The notes under the pieces: model-generated
Database searches by the model: none
Seen by the model: only the letters and a program-made list of their open reading frames with translations
Told to the model about the DNA's origin: nothing
Translations under genes and position numbers: made by a program
In this document: in pieces, positions 13,864 to 21,008 of the stretch
Layout of the letters: every line of letters begins with the position of its first letter
Numbering within the stretch: the stretch's first letter is position 1
Assembly: GCF_046292685.1 (NCBI RefSeq)
Contig: NZ_JBKBQM010000048.1
Coordinates: forward strand, 1 to 22,119
DNA length: 22,119 bases
Reading direction: 5' to 3'
DNA from: Wagnerdoeblera sp046292685
Lineage (GTDB): Bacteria > Pseudomonadota > Alphaproteobacteria > Rhodobacterales > Rhodobacteraceae

Positions 13864-15143
13864 GGGCACCTCGATTTTTCACCGTTTTCGGCTGGTCAGG
13901 GCCAGTTTGGCGACCTGAAGCCTGCAGGAAGCGGCTTGGCGGGGTGCTTCGGAGTGTGATCTGGGACCGTCCCGCCTGGTCGCGGCGGGTTTCGGCCCCT
14001 GCGGCCTGAGTTTCGTGCCCCGCGTCAGGCAGGGCACGGGTTCAGACGGCGCAGCTGGACGAGGCGGCGCATGTTGTAGGCGAGGTTCTTCATCCCGATC
14101 TTGGCTTTGGCCCGCACCATGCCGATTGTGCGCACGAGGGTGCCGCCCATGTCGTTGGCCTGCGCGCCGAAGATGTGCTCGACCCGTGCGCGGACGGCTG
14201 ATTTCGTCCGGTTGCTGCCCTTGCCCTGTTCGGTCAGCGGCTTGCCGCGCTTGCCCTTGCGGTGGATGTGGCTCTTCAGGTTCAGGTCGCGCAGCCTGGC
14301 TTCCATTTCCTCGGACCGATAGGCCGGGTCGGCCCATACGCCGGCACCGGTGTTGCCCCGCATCAGCAGATGATCCACGGCCTGGCTGTCATGCAGCGCC
14401 GCGTCGCTGACATGAAAACGGCGGATCAGCTTGTGCTGTCGGTCCACGTTCACATGGTTCTTGTAGCCGTAATGGCTCTTGCCATGCTTCTTGGTCCAGC
14501 GCGCATCGATATCCTTCTGGCTGCGCTTGGCGGGCTTGTCGGCCCAGCCCTCGGGCACATCGCCGTTCTTGATCGCCTTGTTCTCGTCCCGCGTATTGTG
14601 GTTGCGCGGCACCGGCACGATGGAAGCGTCAAGGATTTGCCCGCCCCGCGCAATATAGCCCTGCCGGGCCAGATAGCCGTCGAACTGCGTGAACAGCACC
14701 TCCACCATGCCCGCCCGCGCCAGCGCTTCGCGATAGAGCCAGACGGTCTTTGCATCGGGAACCCGATCCGCCAGGCCGAGGCCCAGAAACCGCATGAACG
14801 ACAGCCGGTCGCGCACCTGATACTCGATCTGGTCGTCCGAGAGGTTGTAGAGCGCGCCCAGCACCAGCGCCTTGAACATCACCACCGCGTCCATCGGCTT
14901 GCGCCCGGCCCGCGACTTGCGCTCCCCCCCGGGCCTGCGCCAGACCCGCTCCAGCGTCGGGAGAAACTCCTCCCAAGGCACAATGGCGTCGATCTCGACC
15001 AAGGGATCCTTCTTGGCATCCAGGCTCGCGTAGCGGTCTGAAAGATCGAAAAAACCCATCTGCGCCATCGTCACGCTCAAGTCGCTGAATGCCCTCTCCT
15101 TCCTACAGCTGCAGGCCCGTCAGGGCAATTTTTCGAGGTGCCC
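13864..15143 (-). mobile_element. Complete IS5-family insertion sequence
   Basis: Both ends begin GGGCACCTCGA (13864-13874; 15143-15133 on the minus strand). The flanks carry TATG at 13860-13863 and 15144-15147, a four-base target duplication as expected for the IS5 group. A single full-length transposase fills most of the 1,280 bases. The 3' side between 13864 and 14024 is non-coding. Intact ends, intact transposase and a clean duplication suggest the most recent insertion in this cluster. Confidence 0.88.
14025..15080 (-). CDS. IS5-family transposase (DDE)
   Basis: A 351-residue transposase of the IS5 group. The N-terminal domain carries WEEFLPTLERVWRRPGGERK and AGRKPMDAVVMFKALVLGAL. The DDE core shows D in GGQILDASIVPVPR, D in GVWADPAYRSEEME and E in VRARVEHIFGAQANDMGG. 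The family insert NHNTRDENKAIKNGDVPEGW and the YGYKNH block are present. The length is normal and no stop or frameshift is seen, so it should be functional. ATG 15080 is used; MAQMGFFDLSDRY starts four residues later and is an equally reasonable start. Confidence 0.93.
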   Translation of the reverse strand: MSVTMAQMGFFDLSDRYASLDAKKDPLVEIDAIVPWEEFLPTLERVWRRPGGERKSRAGRKPMDAVVMFKALVLGALYNLSDDQIEYQVRDRLSFMRFLGLGLADRVPDAKTVWLYREALARAGMVEVLFTQFDGYLARQGYIARGGQILDASIVPVPRNHNTRDENKAIKNGDVPEGWADKPAKRSQKDIDARWTKKHGKSHYGYKNHVNVDRQHKLIRRFHVSDAALHDSQAVDHLLMRGNTGAGVWADPAYRSEEMEARLRDLNLKSHIHRKGKRGKPLTEQGKGSNRTKSAVRARVEHIFGAQANDMGGTLVRTIGMVRAKAKIGMKNLAYNMRRLVQLRRLNPCPA

Positions 15144-15527
15144 TATGGTCTCCCGCCGCGCATCTTCGACCGGGCCCGTCTGAGGAGGGCATCTGGAATG
15201 GCGGCTGATCGACACACGCCCGGATGGAGCCCGAGGAGTGTCCAAGGCCCGACGCCCGAGCGCACAAGCCGCAGCGTCGGATGTGCCGCTGCACCGGCAT
15301 GGCGCCGATCCCGGTCTGGATGGTCCGCTCGGGGCCGGTGCCGTGGTGGACGACGCGCTGCCGGCCATCGGGCAGACGCGCGTCCGCGACACTGGCGACA
15401 AAGCTCGCCGCTTCCGCCCCGGCGCCGCGGCCAGCATCTGGCGCGCGCTCTCGCGGGCAATCTCGGTCGGCGGGCCGAGGATCGTTCCGGGCTGGTGGAG
15501 CGCGGTGATCGTGGTATCGTCCGTCAC
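15144..15527 (-). pseudogene. Remnant of an IS256-type transposase, frameshifted and split by IS5
   Basis: From GTG 15527 the frame reads VTDDTTITALHQPGTILGPP then TEIARESARQMLAAA, like the N-terminus of IS256-family transposases. At about 15415-15430 the similarity jumps to another frame: AEAASFVASVADARLPDGRQ, then RVVHHGTGPERTIQTGIG and AMPVQRHIRR (to 15274). After that no family likeness is seen, and the catalytic domain is absent. The IS5 element then interrupts the region at 15144. The bases 15528-15655 between this remnant and the regulator gene show no gene and no defined IS256 end. Confidence 0.6.
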
Positions 15528-15655
15528 GGCGTATCGCTCCTCCGGGAGGTTCTGGCAGGCTTCGACACCCGCCACGATACGCCGCCATCTCTGGCCCCAT
15601 CACCCATGTTCAGTCATGGCTCCAAGCAACCGCAACAGGCCCCGATAGTAGGAAT

Positions 15656-16027
15656 ATGGATACGAATACCAAACGCCCGCGCCTGCGCATCCGCATCGTC
15701 TTCGGCGACGAGGAAATGTTTGGGCCGGGTAAGGCCGAACTGCTTGAACGGATTGATCGAACGGGGTCGATCGCCGCGGCGGGGCGCGAGATGGGCATGA
15801 GCTACAAGCGGGCGTGGGAGTTGATCGGCACGCTGAACGCGATGTTTCAGGCCCCGCTTGTCACCAGCACGCGCGGCGGGCCGGGCGGTGGCGGGGCGGT
15901 GCTGACCGACATGGGGCGCGAGGTGCTGCGGCTCTATCGCGGCTTCGAGGCAGAGGCCGCGCAGGCGGGGGTGCGGCAGCTTGACGCGCTTTGCGCAGCC
16001 CTGAAGGATATTCCCGAAGGAAAATAG
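15656..16027 (+). CDS. ModE-type DNA-binding regulator lacking the molybdate-sensing domains
   Basis: A 123-residue winged helix-turn-helix protein. RLRIRIVFGDEEMFGPGKAE then LLERIDRTGSIAAAGREMGM (about 9-48) and SYKRAWELIGTLNAMFQAPL then VTSTRGGPGGGGAVLTDMGR (about 49-88) match the N-terminal domain of ModE. The protein ends at DALCAALKDIPEGK, so both Mop/TOBE domains of E. coli ModE (about 260 residues) are missing. It therefore cannot sense molybdate in the known way. The separate Mop protein encoded at 20341 may do so, or it senses by other means; both are inferences. It is followed 63 bases later by modA with a palindromic operator between. The likely role is control of the transport operon. 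Weak RBS (AGTAGGA). Confidence 0.85.
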   Translation: MDTNTKRPRLRIRIVFGDEEMFGPGKAELLERIDRTGSIAAAGREMGMSYKRAWELIGTLNAMFQAPLVTSTRGGPGGGGAVLTDMGREVLRLYRGFEAEAAQAGVRQLDALCAALKDIPEGK

Positions 16028-16056
16028 CGCTTGTGTTGAAGCTGGCCCTTCTGCGA

Positions 16057-16074
16057 TATGTTCTTTGGAACATA
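16057..16074 (+). promoter_or_regulatory. Palindromic operator before modA
   Basis: TATGTTC-TTTG-GAACATA is a perfect 7-base inverted repeat with a four-base spacer, 17 bases before the modA start and in the 63-base gap after the regulator gene. It is AT-rich against the local background and has the size of a ModE-family site, though it differs from the E. coli TATAT-N-ATATA box. A -35-like TTGTGT lies at 16031-16036, 18 bases from GATATG at 16055, so bound protein would cover a promoter and repress. The binding protein is presumed to be the adjacent ModE-type regulator. Confidence 0.6.
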
Positions 16075-16090
16075 ACTCAGGGAGCTGCTG

Positions 16091-16885
16091 ATGACCTTTG
16101 CCTTTCCGCGCCGTTCGATCCTCGCTGCCGTTGCTGCCGTTGCGGCCTTCGCCTTGGCCGGGCCCGCCCTGGCCGAGGATCCGCCGGTGATCGCGGCCGC
16201 CGCCGACCTGAAATTCGCCGTGACCGAGATTGCGGCGGCCTTCGAGGCGGATACCGGCAAGAAGGTGGAGGTCTCGCTGGGATCGACCGGCAACTTTGCC
16301 ACGCAAATCCGCCAGGGCGCGCCGTTCCAGATGTTCATGGCGGCGGACGAGAAGTTCATCCGGCAACTGGCGGCCGAGGGGCTGGCGCGCGACGAGGGCA
16401 CGCTTTACGCCGAGGGCCGCATCGTCATCATGGTGCCGCACGGCTCCAAGCTGACGGCGGATGCGGCAATGGACAATCTCGCCGCGATGATCGAGGCCGG
16501 CACGCTGACGAAATTCGCCATCGCCAACCCCGAACATGCGCCCTACGGCCTGCGCGCCGAAGAGGCGCTGCGCCATCGCGGGCTTTGGGACAGCATCCAA
16601 CCCTACCTGATTCTGGGCGAGAATGTCAGCCAGACCGCACAATTCGCGCTGTCGGGCAATGCCGACGGCGGGATCATCGCGCTGTCGCTGGCCTCGGCGC
16701 CCACGGTTTCGGCGCAGGGCACCTATGCCCTGATCGACCATGACTGGCACGACCCCTTGCTGCAGCGCATGGCGCTGATGAAGAATGCCGGGCCCGTGGC
16801 CGAGGAATTCTACGCCTATATCCAGACGCCCAAGGCGCGCGAGATCATGGTGAAATACGGCTTCGTGCTTCCCGAAGGGAACTGA
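16091..16885 (+). CDS. modA: Molybdate ABC transporter periplasmic binding protein ModA
   Basis: A 264-residue periplasmic oxyanion-binding protein. A signal peptide with basic start (FAFPRRS) and Ala-rich core is expected to be cut after ALA28. Binding loops follow the ModA pattern: VIAAAADLKFAVTEIAAAFE, VSLGSTGNFATQIRQGAPFQ, then MFMAADEKFIRQLAAEGLA, NPEHAPYGLRAEEAL and LILGENVSQTAQFALSGNAD. In the first loop an Asp (AADLKFA) stands where E. coli ModA has a ligand Ser, so affinity or choice between molybdate and tungstate may differ. GGAG precedes the ATG by six bases. First gene after the operator; modB follows after three bases. Confidence 0.92.
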   Translation: MTFAFPRRSILAAVAAVAAFALAGPALAEDPPVIAAAADLKFAVTEIAAAFEADTGKKVEVSLGSTGNFATQIRQGAPFQMFMAADEKFIRQLAAEGLARDEGTLYAEGRIVIMVPHGSKLTADAAMDNLAAMIEAGTLTKFAIANPEHAPYGLRAEEALRHRGLWDSIQPYLILGENVSQTAQFALSGNADGGIIALSLASAPTVSAQGTYALIDHDWHDPLLQRMALMKNAGPVAEEFYAYIQTPKAREIMVKYGFVLPEGN

Positions 16886-16888
16886 GCC

Positions 16889-17557
16889 TTGGACTGGACG
16901 GCGCTGTATCTGTCGTTGCGTCTGGCGGGCTGGACGGTGGTGATCCTGTTGCCGCTGTCGATCCTCGCGGGGCGGTTCCTGGCCTATCGCCAGTTCCGCG
17001 CCAAGGGGCTGGTCGAGGCGGTGGTGATGCTGCCGCTTGTCCTGCCACCCACGGTGTTCGGGTTCTACATGCTGCTGGCCTTCGGGCGCAACTCGCCCAT
17101 CGGCGATCTGTGGCAGCGGGTGTTCGGGCACCAGCTGGTGTTCACCTTCGAGGGGCTGCTGGTGGCGAGCGTGATCTTCAACCTCTCCTTCGCCATCCAG
17201 CCCGCGCAGCGCGGCTTCGAGGCGGTGCCCGTGGAGGTGCGCGAGGCGGCATCGTGCTGCGGCCTGTCGCCGTGGCGCAGCCTCTGGAGGGTCGAACTGC
17301 CGCTGGCCTGGCCCGGTGTGCTGACCGCGATGGTGCTGGTCTTTGCCCATACGCTGGGCGAATTCGGCGTGATCCTGATGATGGGCGGATCCATCCCCGG
17401 TGTCACGAAAACCATTGCCATCTCGATCTATGACCGCGTGCAGGGGTTCGACATGGAGGGCGCGGCGATCATGTCGGCGACACTGGTGGCGATCAGCCTG
17501 GCGACGATCACGCTGACCTACATGCTGTCGGCGCGCATCGGACGGAGGCTGGGCTGA
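16889..17557 (+). CDS. modB: Molybdate ABC transporter permease ModB
   Basis: A 222-residue inner-membrane permease with five to six hydrophobic helices. The EAA loop that docks the ATPase is EAASCCGLSPWRSLWRVELP followed by LAWPGVLTA. Typical ModB stretches include VVMLPLVLPPTVFGFYMLL, FAHTLGEFGVILMMGGSIPG and TKTIAISIYDRVQGFD. No ATG gives the family N-terminus; the start is a TTG at 16889, three bases after the modA stop, with AAGGGA upstream. The stop overlaps the modC ATG by one base. It forms the transporter with ModA and ModC. Confidence 0.92.
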   Translation: MDWTALYLSLRLAGWTVVILLPLSILAGRFLAYRQFRAKGLVEAVVMLPLVLPPTVFGFYMLLAFGRNSPIGDLWQRVFGHQLVFTFEGLLVASVIFNLSFAIQPAQRGFEAVPVEVREAASCCGLSPWRSLWRVELPLAWPGVLTAMVLVFAHTLGEFGVILMMGGSIPGVTKTIAISIYDRVQGFDMEGAAIMSATLVAISLATITLTYMLSARIGRRLG

Positions 17558-18657
17558 TGGCGCTGGAGGTGATGGCGCGGGCCACGGCCCCCATTCCGTT
17601 GAACGTCGCATTCCGGGTGGAGCCGGGGGAACTCCTGGCACTGGTCGGCCATTCCGGGTCTGGCAAGACCACGCTCCTGCGCACCATCGCGGGGCTGTGG
17701 CGGCCCTCTTCGGCGCGCATCAGCGTGGGGGATGCGGTCTGGCTGGACACAGGCACGGGCGTGAACCTGCCGCCGCATCGGCGCCATGTCGGCGTGGTGT
17801 TCCAGAACTACGCGCTGTTTCCGCACATGACGGCGGCGCAGAACGTGATGACGGCGATGGACGCCCCCCATCCGGCCGAGGCCGTGCGCCTTCTCGATCT
17901 GGTGAACCTGCACGGGCTGGGCGACCGCAAGCCCGTGCAATTGTCGGGCGGGCAGCAGCAGCGCGTCGCGGTGGCGCGCGCGCTGGCGCGCAAGCCCGAT
18001 GCGCTCTTGCTGGACGAACCGTTCTCGGCGGTGGACCGCGCCACGCGGGAAAGGCTGTATGGCGAGATCATCGAGTTGCGCCGGTATCTGGCCATGCCGG
18101 TGGTGCTGGTCACTCATGACATGAACGAGGCGCAGCTTCTGGCCGACCGCATGGTGGTGATCGAAAAGGGCAACATCGTCCGCGCCGGGACCACGGCCGA
18201 GGTGATGGCCGACCCCGAGGCCTTGCGCGCCATGGGCATCCGCGAGGTGGCGGCGATGCTGCCCGCGACGGTGGCCGAACATCTGCCCGATGGGCTGACC
18301 CGGTTGCAGGCGGCCAGCGGCCCGCTGTTCCTGCCCATGGTCGAGGCCGCGCCGGGCACGGCGGTGCGGGTGCGGATCATGGCGCATGAGGTGATCCTGG
18401 CGCGCGCCCGGCCCGAGGGGCTTTCGGCGCAGAACATCCTCGCGGGCCGGATCACCCGGATCGTGCAGGGACAGGGCCCGGCGGTGATGGTGCATGTCGA
18501 TGTCGGCGGACATGAGATCCTCGCCCGCATCACCCGCCGCGCGGCCGAGACCTTGGCGCTCCGGACGGGCGATCCGGTGCACGCGATCCTCAAGTCGATG
18601 TCGGTGGCACGCGATCATGTGGGCCGCGCGCCCAGGGCCGTCGAGGGCGTGCAATGA
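17557..18657 (+). CDS. modC: Molybdate ABC transporter ATP-binding protein ModC
   Basis: A 366-residue ATPase. Walker A is GHSGSGKTT (31-39), the Q-loop is QNYALFP (83-89), the signature is LSGGQQQR (129-136), Walker B is LLLDEPF (150-156) and the H-loop histidine is H187 in VTHDMNEAQ. The C-terminal region has a TOBE/Mop-type domain at about 290-348 (SAQNILAGRITRIVQGQGPA through AILKSMSV), used in ModC for feedback by bound molybdate. The N-terminus before Walker A is about 30 residues, the normal distance. Overlaps the TSUP gene by four bases (ATGA). One domain of this kind here and one separate Mop protein downstream make two candidate molybdate sensors in the operon. Confidence 0.93.
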   Translation: MALEVMARATAPIPLNVAFRVEPGELLALVGHSGSGKTTLLRTIAGLWRPSSARISVGDAVWLDTGTGVNLPPHRRHVGVVFQNYALFPHMTAAQNVMTAMDAPHPAEAVRLLDLVNLHGLGDRKPVQLSGGQQQRVAVARALARKPDALLLDEPFSAVDRATRERLYGEIIELRRYLAMPVVLVTHDMNEAQLLADRMVVIEKGNIVRAGTTAEVMADPEALRAMGIREVAAMLPATVAEHLPDGLTRLQAASGPLFLPMVEAAPGTAVRVRIMAHEVILARARPEGLSAQNILAGRITRIVQGQGPAVMVHVDVGGHEILARITRRAAETLALRTGDPVHAILKSMSVARDHVGRAPRAVEGVQ

Positions 18658-19472
18658 ACCGACCGGTGCGCCCCGCGCTGGCTTTTGGCGTGGGGTCCGT
18701 GATCGGCACGGTCGGCGGATTGATCGGCCTCGGCGGGGCCGAGTTCCGCCTCCCCGCGCTGGTGGGTGTGTTGCAGTTTTCGGCTCGTGAGGCCGTAGCG
18801 ATTAATCTCGTCGCCAGCTTCGTCGTCCTGGCCGCCGCCTTTCCGTTCCGCGCCGCCTCGGTGCCCCTCGCGACGATCCTGCCGCATCTGCCCGCGGTGC
18901 TGGGAATGCTGGCAGGATCGATGTCAGCCGCCTGGGTCGGCGCGGGCTGGTTGCGCCGGGCGCCGGACAGGCTGCTGGGACGGTCGATCCTTGTCCTGCT
19001 CGTGGCGCTCGGCTGCGTGCTGATCGCCGAAGGGCTGTTCGTGGCCGAACCGACGCGACTGGTCGGCGCGGGCCTGATCCCCACCGTTCTCGTCGCCGCC
19101 CTCTGCGGCATCGGGATCGGCCTTGTCTCCTCGCTCCTGGGCGTGGCGGGGGGCGAGTTGATCATTCCGGTGTTCATCCTGCTGTTCGGCGTGGATGTGA
19201 AACTGGCGGGATCCATGTCGATGCTGGTGGGGATGCCCACCATCGCCGTGGGCCTCTTGCGCCATTTCGGGGCGGGATCGGTGCTGCGCGAAGGGCCGGT
19301 CTGGCGCAGGACGATTCTTCCTCTCGGCGCAGGCTCGATCTTCGGCGCCATCCTCGGCGCGCTGGCGCTCGGCCTCGTGCCGTCGCAGGCGCTCAAGATC
19401 GGGCTCGGGCTTATCCTGATCTGGTCGGCCTGGGGCGTGTTCCGCCACCTGCCGCAAGAGGCCCGGGCATGA
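18654..19472 (+). CDS. TauE/SafE (TSUP) family permease
   Basis: A 272-residue inner-membrane protein with about eight helices in two repeated halves, each with the glycine-rich family motif: GSVIGTVGGLIGLGGAEFRL (about 11-30) and GIGIGLVSSLLGVAGGELII (about 152-171). TSUP proteins move sulfite, sulfoacetate, thiosulfate and other sulfur or oxyanion compounds. The substrate here is unknown. Its position inside the operon, overlapping modC and the YqeB-type gene by ATGA at both ends, suggests that it moves an oxyanion that competes with, or is released by, molybdate handling, such as sulfate/sulfite, or that it supplies sulfur for the cofactor. These are inferences. Confidence 0.85.
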   Translation: MNRPVRPALAFGVGSVIGTVGGLIGLGGAEFRLPALVGVLQFSAREAVAINLVASFVVLAAAFPFRAASVPLATILPHLPAVLGMLAGSMSAAWVGAGWLRRAPDRLLGRSILVLLVALGCVLIAEGLFVAEPTRLVGAGLIPTVLVAALCGIGIGLVSSLLGVAGGELIIPVFILLFGVDVKLAGSMSMLVGMPTIAVGLLRHFGAGSVLREGPVWRRTILPLGAGSIFGAILGALALGLVPSQALKIGLGLILIWSAWGVFRHLPQEARA

Positions 19473-20344
19473 AGGGGCCGGTCTTGATCTTCGGCCTGTC
19501 CGAGGCGGCATCGGCCGTGGTCCACCGTCTGCACCGCGACGGCTGGGCGGTGGTGCTGGCGGCGGATGCCCCGCCCAAGGTGCACCGCCGCAAGATGGCC
19601 CTTGCCGATGTCTGGTGGGACGGAACGGCGGTGTTGGCGGGTGCGGTGTGCGTGCGGATCACGACCGAGCAGTTCCAGGGAAAGTATTATCCAACGGGCG
19701 TGATCCCGTTCGTGGCCATCGGCTCGGAGAAGGCTCTTGACCTTGTGTCCTGGGCCGTGGCGGTCGATGCAAGGCTGGCCAAGCGGGGGGCACCCTTGCG
19801 CCTGCGCGGGCGGGTGCCGCTGTCCATCGGCTGCGGTCCGGGGCATGTGGCGGGACAGACCTGCGATATCGCCATCGAAACGCAATGGGGCCCGGACCTC
19901 GGCGCGGTGATCGCCCGTGGCCCGACCGCCGCCCTGGCCGGCGAGCCGCGCGCCATCGATGGAGTGGGGCGCGTGCGGATCGTCTATGCGCGCGTCGCCG
20001 GGCCCCTGACCGTGCTGCGCGACATCGGCGATCAGGTAACGGCGGGCGAGATCGTGGCGCGGATCGCGGATCATCCCGTCGCCGCCCCCATCACCGGCAC
20101 CCTGCGCGGGATGCTGCGCGACGGGATCGCCGTCGAAGCCAGCGACAAGGTCTGCGAGGTCGATCCGCGGCCCGCAAGTCTGGCTGTTTTCAGCGGCATC
20201 GGCCAGCGCCCGGCCACCATCGCCGAGGGAGTCGCCCGCGCCATCGAGACGACGCCCCTGCACGGGTCCGATATCGCATCGTCCCCTCCCAGAGGCCCCC
20301 ACCAATCGACGCCATTCACAACCGGAAAGGAGACCAGACCATGA
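19469..20344 (+). CDS. YqeB/EF2563-family protein (molybdenum hydroxylase maturation)
   Basis: A 291-residue protein of the family found with selenium-dependent molybdenum hydroxylases in E. coli (YqeB) and Enterococcus (EF2563). Visible are the Rossmann-like start LIFGLSEAASAVVHRLHRDG with the HRRKMALADVWWDGTAVLAG segment, the core PLSIGCGPGHVAGQTCDIAI then ETQWGPDLGAVIARGPT, and the lipoyl-like DIGDQVTAGEIVARIADHPV with ITGTLRGMLRDGIAV and the KVCEVDPRP end of the family. The family's usual first glycine motif (GAGDLA) is changed here to GLSEAA. The last 40 residues are rich in Ser, Pro and Thr and carry the RBS for the next gene (AAGGAG). No selenium genes or hydroxylase are in view, so the client enzyme lies elsewhere. 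Exact biochemistry of the family is unknown. Confidence 0.8.
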   Translation: MKGPVLIFGLSEAASAVVHRLHRDGWAVVLAADAPPKVHRRKMALADVWWDGTAVLAGAVCVRITTEQFQGKYYPTGVIPFVAIGSEKALDLVSWAVAVDARLAKRGAPLRLRGRVPLSIGCGPGHVAGQTCDIAIETQWGPDLGAVIARGPTAALAGEPRAIDGVGRVRIVYARVAGPLTVLRDIGDQVTAGEIVARIADHPVAAPITGTLRGMLRDGIAVEASDKVCEVDPRPASLAVFSGIGQRPATIAEGVARAIETTPLHGSDIASSPPRGPHQSTPFTTGKETRP

Positions 20345-20550
20345 AACTGAGCGCCCGCAATGTCCTGAAAGGCAAGGTAGCCGCAATCGAACCCGGCGCC
20401 GTGACCACAATCGTCAAGATCGACCTCGGCGGCGGGGTGATCGTGACCAGTTCGATCACCAAGGCGGCGGCGGACGATCTGGGCCTTTCGGTCGGCGACG
20501 AGGCCTTCGCCGTCATCAAGGCCTCGGACGTGCTGGTGGGCAAGCCATGA
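20341..20550 (+). CDS. mop: Mop/molbindin, single-domain molybdate-binding protein
   Basis: A 69-residue protein that is one complete Mop (TOBE) domain: MKLSARNVLKGKVAAIEPGA, TTIVKIDLGGGVIVTSSITK, then AAADDLGLSVGDEAFAVIKA and SDVLVGKP. Such proteins form hexamers that bind several molybdate or tungstate ions and buffer them in the cytoplasm. AAGGAG lies six to seven bases before the ATG, and both ends overlap neighbours by ATGA. Because the regulator at 15656 lacks exactly this domain, the Mop protein may also serve as a sensing partner; that is a proposal only. Confidence 0.93.
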   Translation: MKLSARNVLKGKVAAIEPGAVTTIVKIDLGGGVIVTSSITKAAADDLGLSVGDEAFAVIKASDVLVGKP

Positions 20551-21008
20551 GCCTCGATCACGCAACGATCCGTGCGGGCGAGGAGACGGCCGAGGTGCCC
20601 GATACGCACGACGCCGGGCTCATCTTCATCGGCCACATCGAGACGCCCTGGGCCACCCGGTCGGACTGCCCCAGACGGGGCGACCCCGAGGGCGGGCCGG
20701 ACTGCACGCTGGTGCTCGATCCGCGCTGGCTGCCCGCACTGAAGGGGGTGGCACCCGGCGACAGCATTCAGGTTCTCTACTGGATGGACCGCGCGCGGCG
20801 GGACCTGCTGACCCAGTCGCCGCGCGACGATGGCGCGACCATGGGCACCTTCGCCCTGCGCTCGCCCAACCGGCCCAACCCGATCGCCAGTTCCATGGCG
20901 CGCCTCGTGGCCATCGACGGCGCGCGCCTGACCGTGCGCGGGCTCGACTGTGTGTCGGGCACGCCGCTTCTCGATCTCAAGCCCGACGCCTGCAAGGGAC
21001 ATGTGTGA
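20547..21008 (+). CDS. TrmO/TsaA (YaeB/VirR) family protein
   Basis: A 153-residue protein of the family that includes TrmO, the SAM-dependent enzyme methylating N6 of t6A at tRNA position 37. The hallmarks are IGHIETPWATRSDCPRRGDP, DSIQVLYWMDRARRDLL, GTFALRSPNRPNPIASSMAR and GLDCVSGTPLLDLKPDAC. Beta-barrel SAM-binding is known for the family. The length is that of the core domain alone; E. coli TrmO has an added C-terminal domain that is absent here. Its place in a molybdenum operon, overlapping mop and the binding-protein gene, argues for a specialised job rather than housekeeping tRNA modification. Which substrate it methylates cannot be read from sequence. Confidence 0.85.
   Translation: MSLDHATIRAGEETAEVPDTHDAGLIFIGHIETPWATRSDCPRRGDPEGGPDCTLVLDPRWLPALKGVAPGDSIQVLYWMDRARRDLLTQSPRDDGATMGTFALRSPNRPNPIASSMARLVAIDGARLTVRGLDCVSGTPLLDLKPDACKGHV

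Noticed and set aside
15103..15603. An intact gene upstream of the ModE-type regulator
   Set aside because: The IS256-like residues occur in two different frames and the frame runs into the IS5 element; a decayed remnant fits better.
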